From positions 1 to 32,693 of the forward strand of contig JBATTK010000167.1 of the NCBI GenBank assembly GCA_049670505.1: 32,693 nucleotides of DNA, given 5' to 3'. The position numbers and the translations under genes were made by a program. How positions within the stretch are numbered: position 1 is the stretch's first letter; the number at the start of each line of letters is the position of its first letter. The stretch comes from JBATTK01 sp049670505 (GTDB taxonomy: Bacteria; Bacteroidota; Bacteroidia; Flavobacteriales; Flavobacteriaceae). The notes below the pieces were generated by a model, which was given only the letters and a program-made list of their open reading frames with translations, made no database searches and was not told the origin of the DNA. Shown here one piece after another: positions 1 to 6,987 of this stretch.

Positions 1-109
1 CAGTAATTTATTGAATATAAATATAGTAGTTTCATATTTAAACATATAGCTAAAATAGAAGGGATAGCGAGGTCTCGGCTTGATACATTTTATTGATATC
101 GTTTCATAG

Positions 110-318
110 GTTTTCCACCCTTCTATAGTTTTCTTGGAATCTGAACAGTACCTAGGTCCTTTAATAAAGAGATCGAATCAAAAGCGAGCAAAGATTGGGG
201 CGGGTACACTTGCCTCGGCCTTTACCCGGATGGTTACCCTATCGACCTGCATGGAAGGGTTTTTAAGCACTCCAAAAATCAAGATCGTTACTTCTTGAAA
301 ACTACAAAAGCCCCGTAA
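110..318 (+). pseudogene. possible decayed coding remnant at left edge
   Basis: No intact gene is present in the first 398 bases. One plus-strand frame is open from 145 to a TAA at 316-318 and encodes a peptide with a natural-looking composition (DWGGYTCLGLYPDG, then PIDLHGRVFKH). The same frame upstream of 145 is broken by stops at 142-144 and near 92, and a second frame is open from 110 to 299. This could be the tail of a gene broken by frameshifts, or chance. I do not recognise the family. The rest of the stretch (319-398) holds the repeat-like sequence described separately. Confidence 0.25.
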
Positions 319-356
319 AGAGGTTTATGGAAGGTCATTTTTTTCTAAAATTATTG

Positions 357-392
357 GGTTGTGCAACGGTTACCATTGTTGTGCATAGTGCT
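357..392. repeat. GTTGTGC-type boundary repeat, left copy
   Basis: The sequence contains two GTTGTGC words (359-365 area and 380-386 area) flanking AACGGTTACCATT, which lets it fold on itself. Related words occur at 1451-1463 (TTGTGCACAAC), at 4530-4538 (GTTGTGTGC) and at 5064-5072 (GCACACAAC). Each lies just outside a small minus-strand gene. They resemble recombination or boundary repeats of gene-cassette arrays, but they do not match the classical integron attC consensus (GTTRRRY/RYYYAAC) exactly. Confidence 0.4.
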
Positions 393-398
393 TTTCAT

Positions 399-1430
399 TT
401 ATAGCTGAAAAATATAAAATGCCACTTTTTCTTTAGGTATTTCTATATATCCATCTACAATTAGCTCATTAGTAATATCAGTATAGAGTATGTGGTAAAT
501 CCAAATAAAATATTCTTCATAGGATATTTCTTTTTTGTACATCGACTTATTGTATTCTTCTCTTATCATTGCATCATAATGATTGAGTATTTTTAATAAT
601 TTCGGCTTAAAGAATCCTGCAAGTCTTTTTAAGTCTTCATTGCATTTAGGGGTAACGACTGGATATATAAAATTTGATGTATCTGAACTGTTTCTATATT
701 GCTTTTCTATTTCCTTATTCAAGTCAACAACCTCTGGTAACTGCCTTTGGTTTCCGTATCTACACAGAGCAAAACCCTGTTTCATTTCCACTCGGTTTCC
801 ATAGATTCCCAAAGCTTCGTAGTCTGAATCAAAAGTTTTCTCCTGAAAAGAGGCATAATAATTTTTGTTATTCCTTTCAGGCCTTTCCTTTCTTAGGTAT
901 TCAGCTTCCACATTGTTAATCTGTCCATTATCTAATAAGACATTACTCAAAATGAGCAACGAAATATCCTTGAAATCGAAATCTTTTAAGCATTTTATTT
1001 GCTGGGTTCTATGCTTAATTGAATCTATATTCACCTCTATTTCTTTAGTTGTCGCTTCCGCAACAGGCGTTAAATATTCAGAAATTTTTTTGCCTTCATC
1101 CTTAGAGATAATCATAACGGATGCAAACAATTTATTATCTGCTCCCTTTCTTATGAAACCTGCTTGCGATAATAGACTCGCTTTAGCTTCAAATTCTTCG
1201 TCTGTCCATTTGAAATAGCCTTGAATCTGCTTCAAATTATATCCCTGGTGAAGAAGAATAGGGATATATTTGAGTGAATCCTTATTTACATTAAAATTAG
1301 GTTTGTTATTTCCTTGACTAATCATTTTAAATTCCCAATCATGTAAGATGTCTGATTTAGTAATTTTTTTACTCTCCTTACAGGAAAATGTTAAAGCTAC
1401 TATCCAAAAAAACATTAATACTCTTTTCAT
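399..1430 (-). CDS. putative lipoprotein of unknown function
   Basis: The protein is about 343 residues from the ATG at 1430. A start at 1460 would add ten residues (MHNAKIKNVK) that spoil the signal peptide, and it begins inside the boundary repeat, so 1430 is preferred. The N-terminus is MKRVLMFFWIVALTFSC: a short positive stretch, a hydrophobic core and a Cys that would be lipidated, as in Bacteroidota lipoproteins. The following segment (YNLKQIQGYFKWTDEEFEAK, then SLLSQAGFIRKG) looks helical and resembles a winged-helix turn. The remainder is charged with no motif I recognise. The gene is AT-rich, stands alone, and is bracketed by GTTGTGC-type repeats on both sides, which suggests a mobile cassette cargo gene. 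Coding status is fairly sure; function is unknown. Confidence 0.7.
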   Translation of the reverse strand: MKRVLMFFWIVALTFSCKESKKITKSDILHDWEFKMISQGNNKPNFNVNKDSLKYIPILLHQGYNLKQIQGYFKWTDEEFEAKASLLSQAGFIRKGADNKLFASVMIISKDEGKKISEYLTPVAEATTKEIEVNIDSIKHRTQQIKCLKDFDFKDISLLILSNVLLDNGQINNVEAEYLRKERPERNNKNYYASFQEKTFDSDYEALGIYGNRVEMKQGFALCRYGNQRQLPEVVDLNKEIEKQYRNSSDTSNFIYPVVTPKCNEDLKRLAGFFKPKLLKILNHYDAMIREEYNKSMYKKEISYEEYFIWIYHILYTDITNELIVDGYIEIPKEKVAFYIFQL

Positions 1431-1450
1431 TTTTACGTTTTTTATTTTCG

Positions 1451-1463
1451 CATTGTGCACAAC
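1451..1463. repeat. TTGTGCACAAC boundary repeat interrupted by IS1182
   Basis: The palindromic word TTGTGCACAAC lies directly left of the IS1182 left inverted repeat. On the other side of the element the sequence resumes with ACGGTTGAGC. Joining the two sides restores GTGCACAACGGTTGAG, which resembles the left-edge repeat GTGCAACGGTTACC at 362-375. The IS therefore appears to have inserted inside a boundary repeat. Confidence 0.45.
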
Positions 1464-1465
1464 AG

Positions 1466-3142
1466 GAGTCTGCGCAGAAACCCCATTTGGGTCAAAAATA
1501 CTGATTCAATCGTGATTTAGGCAATTATAGGGGACGTTTTGTTTGGTGTCCTTGATGTGGAAAGAATGTTCCCCGAAAGGAGAAAGTCGCCTAAATGGGC
1601 GAACATGGTTCCAAATAGGGCGGATACTTCGGCCCCAATCGCTTTTAGTTTGTTTTTCAACACTTTCGGGTCAAGGGTTGACATAAGTCTTGTCGGATTA
1701 TAACAGATCATGATCAGGTTTACCTCGGAGAGTACGTTCTGTTTTCCCTTCATCAGGGTATGGGTAAATCCCCATTGTCTTTTGAGTGTCCCGAACTGGT
1801 GTTCCGTGATCTGTTGCCTAAGTCTATAATATTCTGGATTTTCTTCGACTCTTTTTTGATTTTCTTCCAGTGCCCCTTGATAAATGGAGCGTTCTATGAA
1901 GCGTCCGTTTTTATTTGTGGCACACTGCTTTCTTACGGGGCATATCTTGCAGGCCTGTCGGTTTTTATAATGTTTTACTTTATGCCCCGCCTTGTTGTAT
2001 ACCGTTCCATTGGTAGTCAATACTTGATCGGCCGGACATGTGTAGGTGTCCTTTATTTTATCGTACTTGAAATCGACCATAGGGTATAGTCCATTGTGCT
2101 GCGATGAATGTTCCTTTGGGGAGGAGTAGGGCGTGATCCCGCTATTGGTGCATATCTCCAGATGCTTGGCGGTGGTATACCCCTTATCGGTAAGGGTGTT
2201 CATTTTTTCGATGCCCAGAAGCTCTTTGGCATCCAGGGCCATGGGTGATAGGGCATGGGTATCGTTGACACTTCCGGTGTCATTGTTCGTAAAGAGTTTA
2301 TGTTTGGCATCACAGCCTGCCTGCACATTGTAGCCCACGTTTACGATGTTGCGGTGCAGGACCACCGACCGTGCATCGGGGTCGGTAAGGCTGATCCGGG
2401 CCTCGCCGCTCTGCTGTAACTTTTTCTCTATGGAGCGGTATTTCTCTTTTTTGGGTTCCTGATAGGTTATTTTATCTTCAATTTCTTGGTGATCGAGATC
2501 CCCGTCCCCTTGGTCCAACCGGTCTTGGTACTCTTGGATCTTGCCGTCGATATAATCGATGTGGCGATCGATCTTGTTCTGGTTGAAGTTGTTCTTCAGG
2601 GCGTTCTGCGCCCTTATCTTGAAAGAGTCGATGGCGATGGTCGCCCCTTCGATCAGCTCCCAATCTTTCAGCAGTACCACGAAATACCTGAAGGCCTTCT
2701 TGAACGCCTCTGCATTGTCCTTTCTGAAATAGGCTATTTTTCTGGCCGACGGCCTGAGGCCCTTTAGCAGCCAGATGGTCTCTAGGTTGACCTTGCAGGC
2801 ATGTTCCAATTGGCGCGAGGAGCGTAGTTTGTTCTTGTATCCGTAAAGATATAGTTTGAGCATATCCGCCGAGCGGTACGGTGGTCTGCCTTCCGTATTG
2901 AGCACATCCTTGAAGCCCAGTTCCGCCATCGGGAGGAGGATATCAACGAACATGTCGACGATCCTTGCCCATGAATCGGGACCTACAGCGGACTCGAAAT
3001 CCATCATGATGAGTTGGTCCCTGTCAAAACCTTGTATATAATCCATAACAGTAAGACAATCAATATCAATGGGTTATGGTTTAGGGAGCTCTAAAGGAAA
3101 TCAACAAAGTTATTAAGAAAGGATAGGTTTTTGCGCAGTCTG
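1466..3142 (-). mobile_element. IS1182-family insertion sequence, apparently intact
   Basis: The ends form an imperfect inverted repeat: left 1466-1483 (GAGTCTGCGCAGAAACCC) against the complement of 3142-3125 (CAGACTGCGCAAAAACCT), 14 of 18 matching, with CTGCGCA perfectly shared. The element of about 1.68 kb carries one full transposase gene, with roughly 50 bp beyond its stop and 96 bp before its start. Its GC content is visibly higher than that of the AT-rich genes around it, consistent with recent arrival from another background. Exact ends could move by a few bases; no clear target duplication was identified. Confidence 0.8.
1517..3046 (-). CDS. IS1182-family transposase
   Basis: The 509-residue DDE transposase would cut and join the ends of the enclosing element. 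The N-terminal part (about 1-110, with RPPYRSADMLKLYLYGY) is the DUF772-type domain of IS5/IS1182 transposases. The catalytic core includes D140 in AIDSFKIRAQN, D287 in TDKGY and E415 in EHQFGTLKRQWGF, in the expected order and spacing. A Cys cluster (C337, C366, C369, C375) in the insertion before the last catalytic residue is usual for this family. Length is normal and the frame is unbroken, so the enzyme may be active. The assignment of the middle Asp is from family knowledge and could be a neighbouring residue. Confidence 0.92.
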   Translation of the reverse strand: MDYIQGFDRDQLIMMDFESAVGPDSWARIVDMFVDILLPMAELGFKDVLNTEGRPPYRSADMLKLYLYGYKNKLRSSRQLEHACKVNLETIWLLKGLRPSARKIAYFRKDNAEAFKKAFRYFVVLLKDWELIEGATIAIDSFKIRAQNALKNNFNQNKIDRHIDYIDGKIQEYQDRLDQGDGDLDHQEIEDKITYQEPKKEKYRSIEKKLQQSGEARISLTDPDARSVVLHRNIVNVGYNVQAGCDAKHKLFTNNDTGSVNDTHALSPMALDAKELLGIEKMNTLTDKGYTTAKHLEICTNSGITPYSSPKEHSSQHNGLYPMVDFKYDKIKDTYTCPADQVLTTNGTVYNKAGHKVKHYKNRQACKICPVRKQCATNKNGRFIERSIYQGALEENQKRVEENPEYYRLRQQITEHQFGTLKRQWGFTHTLMKGKQNVLSEVNLIMICYNPTRLMSTLDPKVLKNKLKAIGAEVSALFGTMFAHLGDFLLSGNILSTSRTPNKTSPIIA

Positions 3143-3360
3143 ACGGTTGAGCTAAGCGTAGTGCGGAGACAAGGAAACTTTTCGTTTCCGTCTACGTACG
3201 AAGCTAAAGTTTATTGTTTTGCTTTTTCTTTTTTTGTTCGAAAGCAAAATCCCAAAGATTTTGCGACTTTATAAATATACACAGACCTTAGCTAAAAACC
3301 TTAAACCCGTATTAATTATAGCCAACTTAAGTTTGTTTCTGATTAGATTGTATTGATAAA
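3143..3360. other. non-coding stretch between IS1182 and IS110, with hairpin
   Basis: No gene is visible here. The sequence after the IS end (ACGGTTGAGC...) contains a strong hairpin: GGAAAC-TTTTC-GTTTCC at 3173-3189, extended by GAC/GTC and then by outer complementary bases. A second set of complementary words (GCAAAATC and GATTTTGC, 3244-3264) follows. The block probably belongs to the boundary repeat interrupted by IS1182. Such long imperfect hairpins are a general property of cassette recombination sites, but identity is not proven. Confidence 0.4.
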
Positions 3361-3371
3361 TCAGAAAGAAC

Positions 3372-3444
3372 AAAAGAGAGGAATAAGGCCACTATAGCCA
3401 TAGGAAGTATCGATTCCGTCAACATTGATGGCCCCCTCTCTTTT
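3372..3444 (+). ncRNA. candidate IS110 bridge RNA core
   Basis: Upstream of the IS110 transposase start lies a perfect 10-bp stem: AAAAGAGAGG (3372-3381) with CCTCTCTTTT (3435-3444). Inside it a second 5-bp stem (GGCCA 3387-3391 with TGGCC 3429-3433) encloses a large loop, which itself holds a small hairpin (GGAA 3403-3406 with TTCC 3414-3417). IS110-family elements are known to express a structured bridge RNA from the non-coding end next to the transposase, with internal loops that base-pair to target and donor DNA. The position, size and stem-plus-internal-loop shape fit. I could not assign the guide strands, because the element ends are not certain. Confidence 0.5.
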
Positions 3445-3536
3445 CCATCCAAGAATTCGTTCAGTTCTGTGAGACCAAGATCTCGATTTTAAGTTGTTGA
3501 AGCTTAGATGGAGCGTCCTTTCCAAAACATTTCGAT

Positions 3537-4501
3537 ATGAATAAAGATAGCAAAATCCACGGAGTGGATATCAGTAAGGACGTATTCGATGTTATGTGCC
3601 CCAAAGGTCATCACCATCAGTTCAGTAACGCCCCTAAAGGTTTTAAGCAATACCTTGGGTTGTTGGGAGAAGAGGATTTGGTAGTAATGGAAGCTACAGG
3701 GTACTACCATTATTTGCTGGCACAGTTTCTTTACGACTCGGGCATCAAGGTGTCGGTTGTAAATCCTTTATCGGTAAAGAGGTTCAGACAGATGAAACTG
3801 GCCAAGGTAAAGACCGATAAGAGCGATGCCGTGGCCATACGGGATTATGGCCGTGTCAATGAGGTTCCGCTTTATGATGGCAAGGGAGCTTTACAAGCGG
3901 AGAGCCTACAATTATTGGCTTTAATTGATATTTATCTAAAGCAGCGCACCCAGATAAAGAACAAGCTCCACGGGGAGAAGGTCCTGGGCATACCTTCAAA
4001 TGCGGTGTACCGTTCCTTGAAACGCACGTTAAAGGATTTGGACCGAGAGCTGGGTTCGCTTAACGAACGATTGCTCTCTTTGGTCAAAGAGGCCCGGCAA
4101 GAACAACTTACCAATTTAAAGAGCATACCTGCCTTGGGGACAGGACCGTTGCCCTATTGATCGTTCTGACCGATGGTTTCACCAAGTTCGAGAATGCGGG
4201 CCAGCCGTGCAACTATGCGGGCATAACACCAACGATACGACGTTCCGGGAGCAGTGTCAGGGGCAAGAGCAGGATAAGTAAGGTAGGCAACAGGAAGCTG
4301 AGGAACCTATTGTTTCTGTGCGCCTTTTCGGCCTGCAAGCACAATAAGGGGTGCAGGGAAATTTATCAACGGATAACGGCAAAGGGGAAAAGTAAAAAAC
4401 TGGCCCTGATAGCAGTGTCGAACAAGCTCTTAAAACAAGCGTTTGCCATTGCAAAATCAGGACTGCCCTATGACGAGAATTATGTGTCGAAATTGAACTA
4501 A
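3537..4501 (+). pseudogene. IS110-family transposase, single-base frameshift
   Basis: Two adjacent frames together make one IS110 transposase of about 320 residues. The first (3537-4160) has the RuvC-like DEDD domain: D11 in GVDISK, E52 in VMEATGYYH, and D94 and D97 in KTDKSDAVA. The second (coding to 4501) has the transposase_20 domain with NYAGITPTIRRSGSS and GKSRISKVGNRKLRN, which includes the expected serine region. Near 4141-4147 the sequence GGGACAGGACCGTTGCC reads as GTGPLPY-stop, whereas adding one base would give a continuous G-T-R-T-V-A-L-L-I-V-L-T-D-G. A one-base deletion is therefore the simplest explanation. The family is not known for programmed frameshifting here, so the gene is probably dead; a base-calling error is the alternative. 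Confidence 0.85.
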
Positions 4502-4529
4502 AAGAACTTGTTTTTTAACTCAGTTCTTT
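4501..4529. terminator. hairpin after IS110 transposase
   Basis: AAAGAACT (4501-4508) and AGTTCTTT (4522-4529) are perfect complements around a T-rich loop, immediately after the transposase stop. It may act as a terminator or be part of the right end of the element. The stem has no following T-run on the plus strand, so termination is uncertain. Confidence 0.4.
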
Positions 4530-4548
4530 GTTGTGTGCTGACTTTTCA

Positions 4549-4971
4549 CTATTCGTTTTCAGTCCAAGGGTCGTATGAACCAAAGTTCCATATATATTCT
4601 TCAGTATCCTTGCATGTATAGCCTCGGCCACCGTATTCTTCATCTTTAATTTTTATTAGAATTTTTGCTCCCGCAGCAACGGCCTTTTCATAATGTTCAT
4701 CAATTTTCTCGACTACAATATAAGGTGCTTGAGTGTTATTTCCGTTGAGGCTTTCGGGCGTTTTTACCAGTTTTCCATATTCGTTTTCATTTTCAGAACT
4801 TAGCATAATCATGGAATTACCATATGTCAGTTGTGCGTGTGCAATGGTATTATTCACTCCTTCGACTACGAGGTGTTTTTCAAATCCGAATGCGTTGCAT
4901 AGCCAATCAATTGCCGTTCGGGCATTTTTGTATCGCATTGTCGGGATAATGCATGCTTTATTTTCTTTCAT
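4549..4971 (-). CDS. VOC (glyoxalase/bleomycin resistance-like) family protein
   Basis: The 140-residue protein has the composition and repeats of a VOC-fold protein of the PhnB-like branch: MRYKNARTAIDWLCNAFGF near the N-terminus, AHAQLTYGNSMIMLSSEN in the middle, then VEKIDEHYEKAVAAGAKI and the closing YGGRGYTCKDTEEYIWNFGSYD. These correspond to two beta-alpha-beta-beta-beta modules. Members bind metals or small hydrophobic ligands and include dioxygenases, isomerases and resistance proteins; the substrate cannot be told here. The gene stands alone on the minus strand and is flanked by GCACACAAC (5064-5072) upstream and GTTGTGTGC (4530-4538) downstream, an inverted pair. This supports the view that it is a cassette-like unit. 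Confidence 0.8.
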   Translation of the reverse strand: MKENKACIIPTMRYKNARTAIDWLCNAFGFEKHLVVEGVNNTIAHAQLTYGNSMIMLSSENENEYGKLVKTPESLNGNNTQAPYIVVEKIDEHYEKAVAAGAKILIKIKDEEYGGRGYTCKDTEEYIWNFGSYDPWTENE

Positions 4972-5059
4972 ATTTTTTTTGATTCGTTTTCTACAAGTTC
5001 AAGTTATAGCAAAGTGGTTATTTTGTTCCTTACCGATTAAGGTAAGTTCGTTTTTTTAG

Positions 5060-5126
5060 CTTGCACACAACGTCCCTTGCATGTTGCGTTTGCTTCCCGA
5101 AGGGAGCATATGCAATATACAAATTG
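5060..5126. repeat. boundary repeat between VOC gene and truncated ORF
   Basis: The block starts with GCACACAACGTCCC and ends near TTGTTATATGC. It contains internal complementary words (GCTTCCCGAAGGGAGC at about 5090-5105 and TTGCAT/ATGCAA), so it can fold into a long imperfect hairpin. The outer words and the foldable middle are reminiscent of integron attC sites, and it sits exactly between two same-strand small genes. The core boxes do not match the textbook consensus, so the label remains a hypothesis. Confidence 0.45.
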
Positions 5127-5390
5127 TTATATGCTGTTTTTATTTAATATTGCTTTATATTCTAATTTTTTATACCATCCTTGATTAAGTAGTGAAGTTT
5201 GTCTAATCATTTCTCTATAATCATCTTCTCCAATAACATCTATAATAACATCACGTGCTACGTAATCTTTATCATTATTATTTTTTCGATATTCGATGAA
5301 TTTGGGATTATTAATTATAAAACTAATGTTCGATTGGCGTTCTTTTTCTTTGACCGAATAAATAAGTCCTAAATAATCTATTAGATGTAT
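5127..5390 (-). pseudogene. 5'-truncated ORF of unknown function
   Basis: A minus-strand frame is open for 87 codons, ending with a TAA at 5127-5129. It has no start codon context and ends at an in-frame stop at 5391-5393, which coincides with the left arm of a small inverted-repeat element. The peptide (DYLGLIYSVKEKERQS, then FIINNPKFIEYRKNNNDKDY, ARDVIIDVIGEDDYREMIRQ, ending GWYKKLEYKAILNKNSI) has a normal amino-acid mix, so it is probably the C-terminal part of a real gene whose front was lost. I do not recognise the family. Confidence 0.5.
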
Positions 5391-5392
5391 TT

Positions 5393-5454
5393 AGAGTGTC
5401 CTGTAAAAGGCTAATTATTGAAACTATTAAAAGAGACCAATAATGGGACACTCT
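5393..5454. mobile_element. 62-bp inverted-repeat element (possible IS remnant or MITE)
   Basis: AGAGTGTCC at 5393-5401 is the exact complement of GGACACTCT at 5446-5454, with 44 bases between them. It interrupts the truncated ORF precisely at its left arm. The size fits a solo remnant in which the interior of an insertion sequence was lost, or a tiny non-autonomous element. No target duplication could be assigned. Confidence 0.45.
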
Positions 5455-5971
5455 GGGATAAGTTTCGTGATTTGACAAATTTATCCCGTAAAACGGCCCT
5501 TTAATAAAAACCCTAAAATATAAATCAATAGTTCATGTTAGTTGGACGCGATCACTTTTCCCTGTGCTGCTTCAGCTAAAGGTTTTACTTTTAAATAAAC
5601 TAGTACACTTAGCCTCAAATTTATACCATTAGCCTGTGTTTTGATTTAAAGTAGGCTTCTGGTATCGTTGTAAGCTTTTCTAAAAATTTATATGATTTTA
5701 TACACATTCGATTTTTCATTTTCAATGAAAAAACTAAAAACCAGCATTTTGGTCTAATAACTTCACAAAAAAAGACTTTTTGACAAATCTTAAACCTAGG
5801 TAAAAAGTAATTTTACAATTCATTTGTCAGTTCATAATCAATTACTTTAAATCGATAAGATGACAAAAAGTGTTTCCTTTAGTAATGGTATTTTGAAGAG
5901 ATATACAGGAATTATAATAAAACCATTACGTCAGACCAAAGTTTAATTATCAATGTTAAATCTAATTAGTC
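5455..5971. other. AT-rich gene-free stretch
   Basis: No full gene is visible in this 517-bp stretch. A 35-codon minus-strand frame (5538-5645) ends in KVKPLAEAAQGKVIASN and may be a C-terminal leftover, but it lacks a start and is too short to judge. The part just before 5972 must hold the promoter of the beta-barrel gene, yet I see no good TAnnTTTG box there. Confidence 0.35.
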
Positions 5972-6529
5972 ATGAAAAAAGCATTCTTATTAATTTTAAT
6001 AACTTTCATTTGTTCAGTAAATGTCAATGCCCAAAAAATTCAATTTGGAGCAAAAGCGGGTATTAACTTTGCAACAATTAGCGGAGATAATACCTCTGAC
6101 ATAGAGTCCATAACAAAATTTGAAAGTTTTGGTTTGGTTGCTGAAATACCTCTATCGGAAAAATTTTCTTTTCAACCTGAGTTAATGTATTCGGTTCAAG
6201 GGTTTGACAGTGATGAAGATTTAGTCTTATTGGATTATTTGAATCTTCCTTTAATGGGCAAATATTATGTGACTAAGGGGTTAAGCCTTGAAGCTGGTCC
6301 GCAAATAGGTTACTTGCTTTCTGCCGAACGAGAAGGAACCGATGTTGAAGATAGTTTTACTGCCTTCGATATTGGTGTGAATTTTGGAATAGGCTATAAA
6401 ATAGATAATGGCATCAATTTTGGAGCGAGATACAATTTGGGATTATCAGATATCAATGATATCGATGGACTAAGTGTTAAAAATAGAAATGGGGTGTTTC
6501 AATTATACATTGGCTATTTCTTCTTCTAA
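5972..6529 (+). CDS. outer-membrane beta-barrel protein (PorT-like family)
   Basis: The 185-residue protein starts with a clear signal peptide (MKKAFLLILITFICSVNVNAQ, cleavage after NAQ). The mature part opens with KIQFGAKAGINFATISGD, the usual first strand of the OMP_b-brl_2/PorT-like family, and continues in alternating hydrophobic and polar strands (FSFQPELMYSVQGF, LNLPLMGKYYV, LSLEAGPQIGYLL, FGIGYKIDNGINFGARY). The final strand ends in aromatic residues (FQLYIGYFFF), the normal C-terminal signal for outer-membrane insertion. It would form a small eight-stranded barrel in the outer membrane; the specific role is unknown. It stands alone between gene-poor stretches. Confidence 0.88.
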   Translation: MKKAFLLILITFICSVNVNAQKIQFGAKAGINFATISGDNTSDIESITKFESFGLVAEIPLSEKFSFQPELMYSVQGFDSDEDLVLLDYLNLPLMGKYYVTKGLSLEAGPQIGYLLSAEREGTDVEDSFTAFDIGVNFGIGYKIDNGINFGARYNLGLSDINDIDGLSVKNRNGVFQLYIGYFFF

Positions 6530-6619
6530 AAACGAATACTATAATGATAATTGGGCTCAAGCTAGTTTATTTGGGCTTTTTATCTCCTACCACTCCTATG
6601 TTATGTGTTCAGGGTTTAA

Positions 6620-6856
6620 GATACCATTTTCTATGGTTGGGCGACTTGGAAGGGCAAGGATCTGGAAAAGCTTTTGAGCTACTTGTTTTGGCTGGCCGCA
6701 CCATTGACCATTCTAATAATCCTGTCGGGATATTTCGGCTTTGAATTCGGTACCGCATTGGTCAGTATCATTTATCCGGTCCTTCAGCCGATCAGCCGAT
6801 TTCTTTTGGGCGTGTTCTTACTTAAGGATGACCGTTCCGTCAAAAAACGGTCTTAA
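6620..6856 (+). pseudogene. truncated membrane-protein ORF
   Basis: A plus-strand frame is open from 6620 to a TAA at 6854-6856 (78 codons). It has no ATG start; a TTG at 6674 is possible. It contains two hydrophobic segments (YLFWLAAPLTILIILSGYFG and LVSIIYPVLQPISRFLLGVF) and a basic tail (KDDRSVKKRS), so it looks like the last part of an integral membrane protein. The family is not recognised. The absence of a convincing start and the neighbouring decayed sequences suggest a remnant, though a short two-helix protein from the TTG start cannot be excluded. Confidence 0.4.
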
Positions 6857-6972
6857 TAATATCCTCGCCTATTAGTTATGGCCATCAATGAAAGAATTGC
6901 AAACAGAACCACAGAAGCGCTTGTAAACACTCCTCTTGCTCTTTTCTTTATTGTGTACTCTTTTCGAACCAT
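6853..6972 (-). CDS. possible 39-residue single-span membrane protein
   Basis: An ATG at 6970-6972 opens a frame encoding a basic N-terminus (MVRKEYTIKKRARG), one hydrophobic span (VFTSASVVLFAILSLMAI) and a basic tail (TNRRGYY). Its stop overlaps the stop of the convergent plus-strand ORF. The layout is that of a small membrane protein, but there is no homology that I recognise, the surrounding DNA is degenerate, and chance is quite possible. Confidence 0.25.
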   Translation of the reverse strand: MVRKEYTIKKRARGVFTSASVVLFAILSLMAITNRRGYY

Positions 6973-6987
6973 TCGGTATGGCACCCG

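Larger units (their letters stand above)
3350..4529 (+). mobile_element. IS110-family insertion sequence with broken transposase
   Basis: The element consists of a roughly 180-bp structured leader, a DEDD transposase split by a frameshift, and a short right end. IS110 elements lack terminal inverted repeats, so neither border can be set from the sequence; the values given are estimates. The right side stops close to the GTTGTGTGC boundary repeat at 4530-4538. Confidence 0.6.

Noticed and set aside
2486..2767. Plus-strand open frames inside the IS1182 transposase gene.
   Set aside because: They are mirror frames of a well-supported GC-richer gene and have low-complexity, valine- and leucine-rich translations.
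4130..4160. Programmed frameshift in the IS110 transposase.
   Set aside because: There is no slippery heptamer at the junction, and IS110 transposases are normally made from a single frame; a plain one-base deletion explains it.
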